The notes beneath the pieces were generated by a model. The model made no database searches and was not told the origin of the DNA. It saw nothing but the letters and a program-made list of their open reading frames with translations. The translations under genes and the position numbers were made by a program. This document shows, in pieces, positions 13,301 through 24,974 of a stretch of DNA of 64,000 nucleotides. Location: positions 6,515,001-6,579,000 of the forward strand of contig NC_052622.1 in NCBI RefSeq assembly GCF_016545825.1, read 5' to 3'. The first letter of the stretch is position 1, and every line of letters begins with the position of its first letter. Source of the DNA: Eucalyptus grandis (lineage: Eukaryota > Streptophyta > Magnoliopsida > Myrtales > Myrtaceae).

Positions 13301-16300
13301 TTAATGTTGTTTTCCCTGCGCCACTGATGCCCATCAAAGCTGTTAGGACTCCAGGTCTGAAGGCTCCAGTAACATCTCGAAGAAGCTGTAGTCTCCTTTC
13401 TGGGAAACCTTGCTCTCTTAATTTCTGGAAGCATTTGAAATTCCATTATGCCAATCTTTTATTGATATGATATGCAAAACAAACACTTATTTTCAACAAC
13501 TCAAATGCCTCACCTTGGTTGTTTCAACGAAGTACTGCACGTTTTCGAATGTTAGAGTTGTTGGTTCAAATGGTAAAACCATCTCTATACAATTTCAAAA
13601 TTGCACTGGCGTCACAAGGCAATATAAACTGATTTAAAGCATCGACCAGTACTCACAAATGCATGATATCAACCTTTCTTTTGCAGTTTTGCTGATTTTT
13701 TCAATAGATGATAATTGACTAACTCTTATGAAACTTCTAACCTCTAATTTTTGGCTCAGTGGTACTTTTGTTAGCCGCTTGTTCTCCTGGAGTGGGATGA
13801 TCAATGTCTCTGTCTTTGTCCAGCTGGGAGATCTTCTTACTGGAGACAACAGCTCGAGATCTGCTTGGAGCTGTGATTAGCCGATAAATACATGTCATTC
13901 AGTGAAATAGTGTTAACCGTCAGAGAGAATTCCTAGCCAGCATGTTCAATTACCTTTTGAAAAACTCAGAGCACAGGTAAACCCAACGTTGAAAGCCATC
14001 CAAAATCCAATCAATGCCCCAACTGATATCCAGTAAAAGTGGTAACTATAATCTAGACCATACCGTTTGAGCACTTGTTGCCCCAGAGTGCCGTTAAGAG
14101 ATGAAACCTGCAGAGGATCATTAAGCCTGTTAAATACTAGACGCCACCATTGTCATGGGAAATCCATTCGTGTGAGATTGGTTTGTTCTCCAGGATGTCA
14201 CCTTTTGCCACCTTGGAGCGAGAAACTCATTCACCGAAACACCTAATTCGGCATATGACACTGGAGAGAACCAGAATCCCCACCTCAACCAACCGGGTAA
14301 AGAAGCTGCAGAGAGACAAGGCTGCTAAGTTCCTATCACTTTGCTAAAGTCCGTATAATTAGAATCGATAAAATTAAACTTACGTTTCGGGATGGCGAAG
14401 CCACCAAATAAAAACAAAACAAATAAAGAGAATAGACCGCAAATTGCTGCAACAGGCGGATTTCGAACCACAGAAGCTATCAATCGGAACATTGATATCG
14501 ATACTTGATGCAATAGGAAGAGCAGGAAGAATTGATTAAAGAACCTGACAGTCATGAAAAAAGTGAGTGGCTAAAAGTCATATCATCTCTCTGATATATT
14601 GAATTTCGGAATTACCTTTGTGGTTCAGGACTATAATTAACTCCATAATAGGTAATAGCTGTCCAAAGAAACGCATCAAGTAAAGAAAATGGGATTTTCA
14701 GTATGGCCGCTGGAATGGTATAAGCCCATGCAGGGAAGAAGAAATTATCTCGTTGATTGTAAAAGACACCAAGTCTAGAAACAGTCATTGCCAGTTCCGG
14801 AAGACCATTAACCATGAGCCGGATGAGAGAATAAAATAGGGAACCCATGAAAAGATCCGCATGCACCAAGTCGACTTTCATCCTTGTGCGCAAGAAGACG
14901 GTCACTATAATAACTGCAACGACCACGAGCTGCAAAGAGTAACCACCAAATCAATGAATTTTGCGTGCATTTCTTATTAACCATGTATTGTGACTGCACA
15001 TTCTGAGTCCAACTGAGCAATTACCTGTGCTGATGTGAAGACATGAACAAACCAGTTGCGCTTCATGAGGAGCCATTCTCTCGAAAGGCACGCTTTGAAC
15101 AACTCCCACTTTTTTAACGAGTAAATTTCGAAAGATAAAGCACTTCTGCGTAGCTCAGTTTTCTCAAAAGGCCTGGCGAGTTCCTCGTCCAGTGTCTTTC
15201 CCGTTAGATGCTCTTTAAACATTCGTGCAAACATGCTAGGAGATATGAAATTATAGGGCCGGTCTTTGTGATGCCAGTATCCTGCCTGGTCCTTTTCGGA
15301 AACCACCTGCCAAGAATTCCCAAAAACAGCATACGTCAGTGCTATCCTTCCACAGTTCGAACAGTTCTTTATTAAGCAAGAGTGCATACTTCTTGGAGAA
15401 AGTCAGCAATGCCTTTTCTCAATGGGCACTTGAAACCAGAGTGTTCAAAGAAGCTGAGAACATCCGTCCGAGGTCCATGGTACACTACATGCCCCTGTGC
15501 CATTAGAATTATGTCATCAAAGAGATCAAAAGTCTCCGGTGCTGGCTGAAGAAGCGAAACCAAAATTGTGGACTCTGTTATGTGCGCCAGTTGCTGCAAC
15601 CATGTTATGATCTGAAAGGTAGTGGAGCTGTCCAAGCCTGTTGATATCTCATCCATAAATAGAACTCTCGCTGGACCAATTATCATTTCCCCTGGAAAAG
15701 AGAACATCAAAATTGTAATCCTAAATTTTACAGTGTGACATAGAAACTGTTCCTATAAGTTTCTCATCATTTGCGGCATGTTCACGTAAAACTAACCGGC
15801 CGTCAGCCTTCTCTTTTGACCACCAGAAATTCCTCTGTTCATCGCATCCCCAACGATTGTATCTGCGCAGATGTCGAGTCCAAGAACCTGAAAAGGCGTA
15901 AAATCGCAGCAATTGTAGCAAAAGTAGAATTGTCTGAAAAATAAACTTGGTAACTCCTTTTCCCATTGGAAACATTACCTTCAAAATGTAGTCTGTTTGA
16001 AGTGTTCTTTTCATTCCTCCTATAGAAATTGCCCGCTCATGTAGTCATAACGTCATCAGAAGCCATTGTCGCCAGTCGTTACTGTAATTAAAATATTGTA
16101 ATGAATCCAACTTTTTGGAAAGATTAACCTTCATGTAAGTGTCTAAGCTTGGCTCTGGATTAATTCCTGCTTGCTTCTCCCTTTTGCTAACTTCTTTCAA
16201 CATGTCTTCAATGAAAAGCAGACATAAAGAGCATCAGCAATGACCACCGCAACTAATAGTAACTTCAAGGTTGGAGAACAAACTAGTACCTGCCCTTCCT

Positions 16301-18646
16301 CCTATGCCCTGACATCGTGCAGAGAAGTCGAGCGTCTCCCTCACGGTCATCTCGGAAATATGTGTATCATATTGGCTTATATAGGCTAAAGTCTTCTGAG
16401 GAGCAAACTCATTCAGCTTGTAGCCATTGTATGAAGTTTCACCCTTGACCTGCATCATACATCGTTGGTCAATTCCGCTGATCTTACACATATGCATGAT
16501 TATTTGCATCCGAATATAGTTTAAGTATAGAAGCTATTCCTGTCAGCATGGAAAATCTACAACTGACAGAACAACAAAAAGGTAATACCTTGAGGAATTT
16601 CTCCGATTTGCCTGCTAATGCCTGTAATAAGGTGGTCTTTCCGCATTCTGGTGGACCTAACAAGAGCGTCATCCTGTAACAATTTCGAGAGAAAAGAATT
16701 ACGCTGCATAGTAACGTCATATACGTCAACTTGTGACTCTAAAACAGTGCATACGCTAAGCTCTAATACTAACCTCGCAGGCTTAAGGACGCCGCTAACG
16801 TTCTTGAGAATTCTTATCTTGTTCCCCTTATACTTGCAGCCAACCTTAGTTGTTGGAGCCTGCTTCAGAGACCAAAAAAACAAAGGCTCTTGGTTCCCAC
16901 GTTTATGTCCTATGACTTTTACCAGAACGGTTTGCAATAGCTTGATAGAATAGAGAAGCAGTTGCGTGAGCTAATAAGTTGGTTACCAAATCAGCCTAGT
17001 AAAGATAACAAAAATCAAGTTAAAAAGAGTCATATTAATTCATCATAAAACTCCTAAGATTGTAAAGCGGGTGCAATTAGGATTGCGTTCGGTAACATTT
17101 CTGTTATTGGAGTAATTTTTTTCAAAGGTAATCCTTTTATATTTTTATTCCCTGGAACAGTTTTTGAGTAAAACAACGTATTTGGTAATTATACAAAATT
17201 TCTATTTCTAGAAAAAAAAAGAATAAGAATGTGTTTAATACGATCCATAGGTTCTTTTGTGATGTAGAATTTCTTTCAATTTTTTAATAATATTTTTTTT
17301 TTCTTCTTCTTTTTTTCTTTTTCTCCTCTCTTCTTTTTCCTCCTCTAGCACAGATGGCAAAAGCAACTGGCTAGTAGTGGCAGGCAGCGAGTCTCCACTG
17401 ACCAATTAGAAGAAGAAAAAACCAAAAAAGAAAAAAAAATGACTTATTTCTAGAAATTGTTATTGAAAATAAGAAACTACTTTTTTTATTTCTTATTTAT
17501 ATTCCAAATCTATTTCCGACCACTTTTTTTATGACCAGGAATAGAAAAATTAATTGATGTTACCAAATAGATTTCTTCTTTTTTCTATCCTAGGAAACAA
17601 AAGAATTGAAAATTTGAAATGTTGCCGAACCCTAGATTTCTCGTGAGTTTCCTTAGGAATTTGTTTTCCAAAAATTAGTAATTAATTTTCTACATAAAGC
17701 AACAGTGCAACACGTATGTCGCACCCCATCGATTTATGATAAGTGAAAGATTTGGAATTAGATGTTTTTAATGTATGCCCCCATTGAGACATGGATGATT
17801 TGAAACTGCCAATTTTCTAACAAGAGGATCCATTTGCATCACGTGGCCAGTTTGCTGTCCTTCTCTAATGTCCCAAAAATAGGAGCCTATGTTAGCCAAA
17901 CATAGTATCTACAACAGATAACTTGTTCTTTGACTTCAATTGTGTCGTCCTCGACAAAACTTTAGGACCTGTAAAAGCTTGGAGAAGGGGGAAGAAGATA
18001 GAGAAGAAAATCTCACGTAGAAAATGGCTTTGAGGGCGTTCCAAAGAGTTGGGACGGATTCCCCATGAACGGCTTTGCTGTCTGCTTCTATGCACAGATC
18101 CCGATATCTCACTTCCACGGTCGGTAATTCAAGACCCACCCTGAGAATTTAATATCATATTAGCTGCACTTTGGCATATGAAATAATCGAAGTTGTCCGC
18201 CTTTTACTAGAACTGGAAGGTTTGGACAGGAATAAAGTATAAAATGCCTGCCTCTGCACTCGCTCCCGGAGCTTCTGGAGGAGCCGGAGATTGTCCTCTT
18301 CGACCGTCTTCAACAGGCCGTCCACGAACACCCGCCTCTCCGAGTCCCCAAGCTTCGCCACGTCCACCACCTCGCGGTCAAGCACTGCCGCCCTCAGCCG
18401 CTGGTACGTCGGCAGCCTCTCGATCGCTGCCCACTGCAGCTCCAGCTCGTCATCCTCCCGCCAGCAGCCCTCCTCGCCGAACGCCGACAGCGTCTGGTCC
18501 TCCGAACAAGCGACGCCCGTGAAGCTGCTTTGGGCAAGGCAGTGCAGCGATGAGGAGAAGCGCTGGCTTCGTCCTTGCTCCATCTGGGTGAGCTCGATCC
18601 GCATGGACGAGGCTGGCTCATCGCTTGTCATGAACGGCTGCGCCAT
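10362..18646 (-). CDS. full-size ABCG transporter, PDR type
   Basis: Predicted to be an ATP-driven plasma-membrane exporter of the pleiotropic drug resistance subfamily (plant members move hormones, waxes and defence compounds); the substrate cannot be told. I join 24 exons, 5' to 3': 18646-18252, 18140-18017, 16859-16774, 16673-16589, 16449-16290, 16205-16129, 16035-15979, 15887-15797, 15691-15390, 15306-15025, 14929-14616, 14544-14384, 14305-14202, 14107-13954, 13870-13742, 13584-13514, 13424-13092, 12780-12490, 12301-12218, 11981-11848, 11615-11382, 11268-11097, 10990-10736, 10628-10362. They sum to 4,362 nt, or 1,453 aa, with no frameshift. The layout is NBD1-TMD1-NBD2-TMD2. NBD1 has Walker [10 protein letters not shown], signature [10 protein letters not shown] and Walker B VLFMDE. 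NBD2 has Walker [10 protein letters not shown], an altered signature [10 protein letters not shown] and Walker [13 protein letters not shown]. The first intron uses a GC donor. The exon 7 start (16035) is the least certain boundary. Confidence 0.92.
17087..17630. mobile_element. inverted-repeat element in ABCG intron 2
   Basis: The left end GTTCGGTAACATTTC and the right end GAAATGTTGCCGAAC are inverted repeats matching at 14 of 15 bases, about 544 bp apart in the 1.16-kb second intron. The interior is AT-rich and also folds back (TTTCTATTTCTAG near 17200 against CTAGAAATTG near 17450). It shares ATTTGGTAA and TTTCTATTCC motifs with the element at 34615-35454. No clean target duplication was found, so the exact ends are approximate. 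Confidence 0.6.
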
Positions 18647-18694
18647 TTCAATTAGTTTAGCTCTTTTTCGAGCAAATGCAAGCAAACGCTTTTC

Positions 18695-18702
18695 ATATAT
18701 AG
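18695..18702 (-). promoter_or_regulatory. candidate TATA box of the ABCG gene
   Basis: The minus strand reads CTATATATGA about 50 bp before the chosen ATG at 18646. If used, the 5'UTR would be only about 20 nt, so an upstream start site is also possible. Confidence 0.4.
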
Positions 18703-18827
18703 TGAGAGGCGCATGCCGCATGAGCAAATCAAAATACAATCACTTTCCTAAATTCCGGCAAGGTGCCAATTAGTGCATTAAGAAGTTTCATGCTCTGCAC
18801 ATAGAACAGTAATATTATTAATATTAA

Positions 18828-18858
<31 letters not shown>
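18828..18858. repeat. ATT microsatellite
   Basis: An uninterrupted run of ATT/TTA triplets, preceded by imperfect AATATT units from about 18811. It lies about 180 bp upstream of the ABCG start codon. Confidence 0.9.
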
Positions 18859-21800
18859 GAGAAAACACATTTTGATAGAATAATACCAAATCCCGAATTA
18901 TTCATAATTAATGGTGAGAAAAATCGATCATGTTATCTATTTCACCTATTTGCTTAGATATACAATAATGCAACTCTATCAGGTTGTTCCTACTATCCTA
19001 CATTGAATTTTAACATGAGCTTTTAGCAATAGATTTGAAGAAATTACTAGATTACTAAACACTTTTGAATATTCATTTACATGGGACAAATCATGCGAGC
19101 ATTGTATATCTAACATAAATGCCATCTTCCATTGACAACAAAAAACCCTCCGTGAAGCACAGTCCGCCTTGACAATTAGTGTCAAGGGACCAAACATGCC
19201 AGGATTGTCGACAATGATGACGGTTGGATTCCATCCAAGTTTGACCTGGAACCTATCTGTCCAAATAAATTTATTATTATTTAGAATCTAGAATCTATGT
19301 TGATACCATGAGATTTGGAATCTATTTTATCGCAAGTTCCAAGGTCATCCAGATGCCGGCCAATTTCTTTTTCATCTTTAGTTAAGCCTAATTTGTCGAT
19401 TTTTTTTCCTAATTTTGACAAGAAACAAGGACTAAAGTCGCCTAGTTTTCTAGACTTTTTAAGTGTGCCACAACCAAACAAGGACTCAGTGACTATTTAT
19501 AGTTGTTGATAATCCATAGCTTTGCCTTGGCTTTAGCACAAATCAATTTAGGTTTAAGTAGCAAAAAGTATTTGTAAACAAGGGGTAAGCCTTAGACCAC
19601 AAAAAAGGGTAAACAATTCCTTGTTCCATTTAGAATGAGAAATTTACTCGGTGGAATAGATTCCTCCTTTTTCTAGAATATAGAACTTACCATGCATACT
19701 CTAGAACCTGAAATTAGACCAATTCTCGATTTTACCCCAAAATTATGCTCCCCTAGTGTTGACACCATTGAGATAAACTTTTAGTTTTAAGTATGCCCGG
19801 TCCTGCTACCTTCGAAGCAAAACGCACGCAGAGAACAGCAATGGACGGAGTCAATATGAAATGTGACGGTCGAAGGCCTACCACAAATTTTTTTTTTTTT
19901 TTTTTTTTTTTGGAGGAAGCCGATAAACTTCCTTTCCTCAACATGTTTCAATTTCTGATTCAATATTTCCTTTCTTCATCTTTTGTTGACTTGTATGTTT
20001 CCTTATTGCAAGCTCTAATTGACAAACAAAATCATAAGAGGGTCCATAGAATTAATTTACTTAAATATGAAGGAAGAAAATATAAATTAGATATTGAAAT
20101 ATAAATAATTACAAGTAGAAAAATATAATCACTTACTAAAAGATATCGTTAATTTCATCATATAGATCTATTAAATTTCAAAGATTAAAAAAAAAAAAAA
20201 AAAACACTTGAAACCTTGGTTTTTCAAACGGCTTCTCATTCCTTTCGCTAAAATCAAATTGCTCTAAAAGGACTCTCCGATGAGCTAAAATTTGACAACA
20301 ATGAATTATGCTTCTCAAATTTATAGATATAAGCTAAAATTCAACGACAATGAATACCTCTTACTTCTTTGTAATCAAAGAAGCAAAGAGTAACGAACCT
20401 TTCTACACAAACTTATTCGATTACAAAATCCTACAAGAATCGGAAGTTCAAATTATATAAGACAATTTTTCCTTTTTTTTTTTTTTTTTTAAAGTTATTA
20501 TGTTTTCTATTTGGGAACGATATTCACGTAATCTTTTTCTTTTACCGGAGGATAATATCTATTATTTAAAAGGTTACAACCGATTGCTTCATATATTCTT
20601 ATTGTTTGAATATCATCGCGCTTTTATTTGTTTCTTTAAATAAGACTAAGAAAATTTCCATCGAGTCTCCTTGCTTAAGCAAATAATTATTTTTATGGAG
20701 GAGGATACCAGCATGTGGACGCTGGGATCAATTATCACGCCTTGCCTTCTCCATGAAATGAGACTGCCCCGAGGAATCCAACTAGAAAACCGCAGTGTCC
20801 ACTTCAAGAACATGATCTGCAACAATCGCACTTTGGATCCGCTTCTCTATGAAATGAAACTACTCGAGAAGCGTGTACCCAGCAAGATTGATTAGTGATG
20901 ATACAATTCAAGAAGATGTAATGCAACAATTGCACTTTGGATCTGCTTCTCCGCTCATGCTTGAACAGATCATTATCGTTGACAATCTTGCAAGAAAAGA
21001 TAAGAGTCGTCAACAGAACAAAGAAATCTCCATAAATATAATCGAGAAAACAGATATAATTGGATTTGCTTCGGAAAATTACTCATAGTCCAATATACTT
21101 CCATAAGTTCGCTAAAAGATTTCATGCTTTCAAAAAGTGGACGCATTGTTCTTCTTCTGGTGCTAGCAAGCCTCGTTGCCATGCGTGCTAGTCAATTTAG
21201 ATCGCCAAAATTAGATTTTTTGGGCACAAGATGATTCGTTTATACCGTGGACGAAAAAAATACAGTGTCTGGTCAATGATGTCGGTCTGAAAACGCAACA
21301 GACAATTGGCGTTGCAGAAAGTGGAAAACCCGTGGCTCTCGCGGAGTAATTTATCCATTAGATAACATCGTTTTTGGTAATAATCTATATAATTCTTAAA
21401 TGCTTGCCCAATTTTCTGTTTAATCACCATCTCCAAAAATCATATCTTCCTTTCCGCATGCGATACACCGCCGGCCTTCTCTGCACCTACCTTGAATCGA
21501 TTATAAATAATAGTCTCTTTTTTTCCTAAATAATTTGTTAATCAACCCATCTTGGTCCATGCATTGCGTTTAACCGATCAATATCATTCAACGGCTTTAA
21601 TATCCTATCTGATTGCAAACTCACGTTACTAAAATTCGATAACCTTTTTTTTTAGGAAAATAAAAGAAAAATAAAAAAAGGAAGGGAAGCACGCATGCTT
21701 ATTTGACGTATGTCGAGAGTTTAAAAGTCTGTAAATCACAATCATTAGAAATGCAAGCCGAATAATTAGGGAAAGTATCTTCGCCGAACAAGTATGAAAG

Positions 21801-23817
21801 TAAAGATCCCTGATGTAGAGGACAAATTGTATTCGGCTTGGAAGTTTTCGGATCAGTTTCATTGTCTGTTTTTATGAGATTATATTATATTTATTAAATT
21901 CAATATCACCCCTGTATTTCCTCTTTATCGGGAAGACAAAGATAAACAAGAAATTAGTGGACCTCACGGTGGAGTAACTTATATTCTAAATCAGTTTAGG
22001 TCATGTTTGAATGACAATGTAGGCATCAACGTAGGCTCAATTTCTTCTGAAAAGGACGTGTGCTTATCTATTACAATTTGGCTCCTAAGCTCAGCCATTT
22101 AAAAAAAAAAAATTAATAATGAGGAAACCCATTTGGATAGGTTATTTAGAATCGTGAACTATTACATATGTGTCGTGAGATTTTGTGGGATGCCAATTAT
22201 TGTTTAATTTTTTAAATATTTTATTGCTTTTCGTCACGCTTGGTCTGGTCTCTTCATCTAGTGCTAAGGATTATTGACGTATTTAATTGGAGAGGTAAAT
22301 GGAATCTAGAAAGATTCAAACGCAAGACTTATTATTCTGATACCATATGAGATTTTATGAAAATGTAGGACTACTATTGACTATTTTAAAAGCTTTAGAT
22401 ATTAGACAAATGCATGATCCTACAATCTGATTTGTTTTCTTTCTGTATAGCTTCATCATAGGTTGTAGGATCACAATATGAAACAAAGCAAAATAGGTTA
22501 GTGGATCTTCAAATTGGTCAACCCCTATTACTTCATAATGGAATAGGGTTAGGGGTATTGCCTAAAAGATAGGTCCATAACTCATGATTTAGACGCGGGC
22601 TCTCCCAAGTCCATATCTCGCGCGACATTGAACTTAGGATCTCTAACTCTGATATATGAGATTTTATGGTACCACTGCAAAAGTTTAAACCATTAGATAA
22701 AAGCGTGATTTATTACTTAAATATTCCAATATAATAAATGAGAAAATACATTTTGAGTCACGAAATATCATGCGTCGGTTCTGAGACAAGGCTGGAACAA
22801 GAGAACCAAATGTAGAAAATTATCTATATTTGACAGTATGGGAAAATTTGATTATATTTCATGCTTAGTCATCCGCTAGATATTCATTTTATTACAACTC
22901 TATCTCCTCGATACCAATTCGAAAAATTCACATTGCAGCATCATTCTGCTTTTCCGGCGCAGAATTCTTATATGAGATTTTAGCAATAGATCCTGAAGAA
23001 ATAACTAGATTGTTAAACACTTTGACATATTTATTTGCATTCAACAAATCATGTGAGTCTTAAATATTCGAGGCTTATTTCTTCTGTAAAAATATCCTTG
23101 CACATTGACCGCGGAACAATTGACCGGTCCGTTTAGAGTAAACTTTATAACCCAATTCTTTCACATGCGAGAATATGTAAACTCTTTTTTACGCCACTAA
23201 TTGATGTAATAAAAGCAAAACCAAAAAAAAAAAAAAAAAAAAACTTATTTAACAAGTGTCCATTATCCACGGCACTTATTTGGCAGCCACTGATATTTTA
23301 CAATTTGCAATGAATTATATTTCCGGTGCTATGTACCATCAATACTTTCGAAATTAAACTATTTCATGTTAACAAGATCTCCAAGAACTTGAGCACGATC
23401 CAAACCGTAACATCTTAAGTACTGTTTAAGCAGGCTAAATAAAGAAAGTGTCGAATTCTAAAACACTTATAGCTTGTAACACGAAAAAAAAATAGCTATT
23501 TTATTTACTTAACTAGCATATTGAGTATAAAAAATTCTAATCAGGGACAACACTTAACCTGCATGCACGGACATTCATGAAAGGGTTAATAGAAAGCTCA
23601 ACTAAAAAATTTAAATTGATTGGTAAAATATACTACATAAATATAAATAATATTTGGTATCCGTTGTCACGACGTGGGAAAATACTGCAATAAATGAAAA
23701 TGCGGATGAAGGATTTGACTTTTTTGTACAGTGTGAGGAGGATGTCATGCCGCGAAGTGCCCCATCTCCACGCCAGCGAATAGGTGGATCATGGTTCACG
23801 GTGCGCGTCAATTTAGC

Positions 23818-23870
23818 CTTCTTCTTCTTCTTCTTCTTCTTCTTCTTCTTCTTTCTTCTTCTTCTTCTTT
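23818..23870. repeat. TTC microsatellite
   Basis: About seventeen TTC triplets with one interruption near 23851. It immediately precedes the inverted-repeat element at 23887. Confidence 0.9.
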
Positions 23871-23886
23871 GTGAAGAAGGGATTAA

Positions 23887-24971
23887 GGATGCATTTAGGA
23901 ATACGTTTGAGGAAAGTCCTTGAGAAAATGTAAAGGTCCTTGAGAAAAGAGTTTTTCAAAATGCAAATTGTGTTTGGTAAATCGTACTTGTGAAAGTCGA
24001 TTGTGAAATATCTTTGAGCAAAATAGTATTTTGATAAATAAAATTTGCAAAAGGCTTTTGTTATTAAAAAAAAGGAAAAAGGGAGAGTTGGCCGGCCAAG
24101 GGCTTCACTGGTTATCGCCAACGAAGGGTAGGCGGTCTGGCGAGGGGGAGGTGGCGCGGCAAAGAGTAGGCGGTCCGGCAAGGGGGAGGTGGCGCGACGA
24201 GGGGTAGCGTCCAACTAGGGTCACCATGCGGAGGACACGGCGTGACAAGGGTCACGGTGCCCAGGATCTCGCAATTTCAATCACCACAACCAGATCAAGC
24301 GGCACCGGCGACCTCCGCACGGAGGTCGCACGCGGTGGGTCGTGTGACCCTTGCCAAAAGGTCACACGACCCGCTGCACCACGACCTCCGTGCAAAGGTC
24401 GCCGGTGCCGCTCGATCTGGTCGCGGTGACCCAGATCGCGAGATCCCAGTCGCCGCAACCCTCGCTGAGTCATGCAACCCACCGCGCCACGGAGGTTGCC
24501 AACGCCCGCGATCTTCTCACCGCAACCCAGATCTGCGCACGATCTGGGTTGCTAGTGTCCTCTGCGTAGCGACCTTCGTCAGAGGGTCATGGGACCCTAG
24601 CCAAACCACTTGTCCTTCGTCGCATCGCCTGCCCTTTGTCGGACCACCTACCTTTCGCCAAGGACTGCACGTAGATGATGGCCGTGTTCTCAATAGAGAG
24701 AAGGGAAGGGCGAAGATAATGAACAGTTGTCGAGGTAAAGTCAGAAAAACGAAAAATTAACGATGACAATTTCGGAAGAAAAATTTTATTACCTTCAAAG
24801 CCAGCATGCTGAAAATGCCCAAGGCAACCCCCAACCTGCCTTAGGCTTTCAGCCTTGGGAATGCTTACCTTTGACAAAGATAAATGAAAAAAAGATTATC
24901 AAACATTAAATATTTATCCCAAAGGCCTTTAGCCCCAGAAACCCTTGAGAAAGTAGTTTCCAAATGGAGCC
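23887..24971. mobile_element. PIF/Harbinger-like non-autonomous element with GC-rich core
   Basis: The termini are GGATGCATTTAGGAA on the left and, read from the right end inward, GGCTCCATTTGGAAA (11 of 15 match). This resembles the GGSC-type, TTTGG-containing ends of Tourist/Harbinger elements. Both sides carry TAA (23884-23886 and 24972-24974), the 3-bp target duplication usual for that superfamily. The outer parts are AT-rich. The core (about 24110-24690) is GC-rich and full of inverted copies of GGTCGC-type sequence, including two related arms around 24300-24480. There is no transposase. The ORFs here (24226-24760 and antisense) are by-products of the GC-rich palindromes. Confidence 0.65.
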
Positions 24972-24974
24972 TAA

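Larger units (their letters stand above)
18703..23883. other. intergenic region with old duplicated segments
   Basis: No gene is supported; the ORFs are short and unrelated to known families. Two diverged copies of a segment lie at about 18845-19090 and 22740-23060, sharing TTTTAGCAATAGATT and TTAAACACTTT-type blocks. Two copies of CACTTTGGATCCGCTTCTC-type sequence lie about 99 bp apart near 20830 and 20930. Homopolymer A/T runs are common (about 19888-19911, 20187-20204, 20470-20490 and 23223-23243). Confidence 0.55.

Noticed and set aside
18291..18773. 160-aa plus-strand frame over ABCG exon 1
   Set aside because: Antisense shadow; the minus-strand reading matches the ABCG N-terminus and its splice phases.
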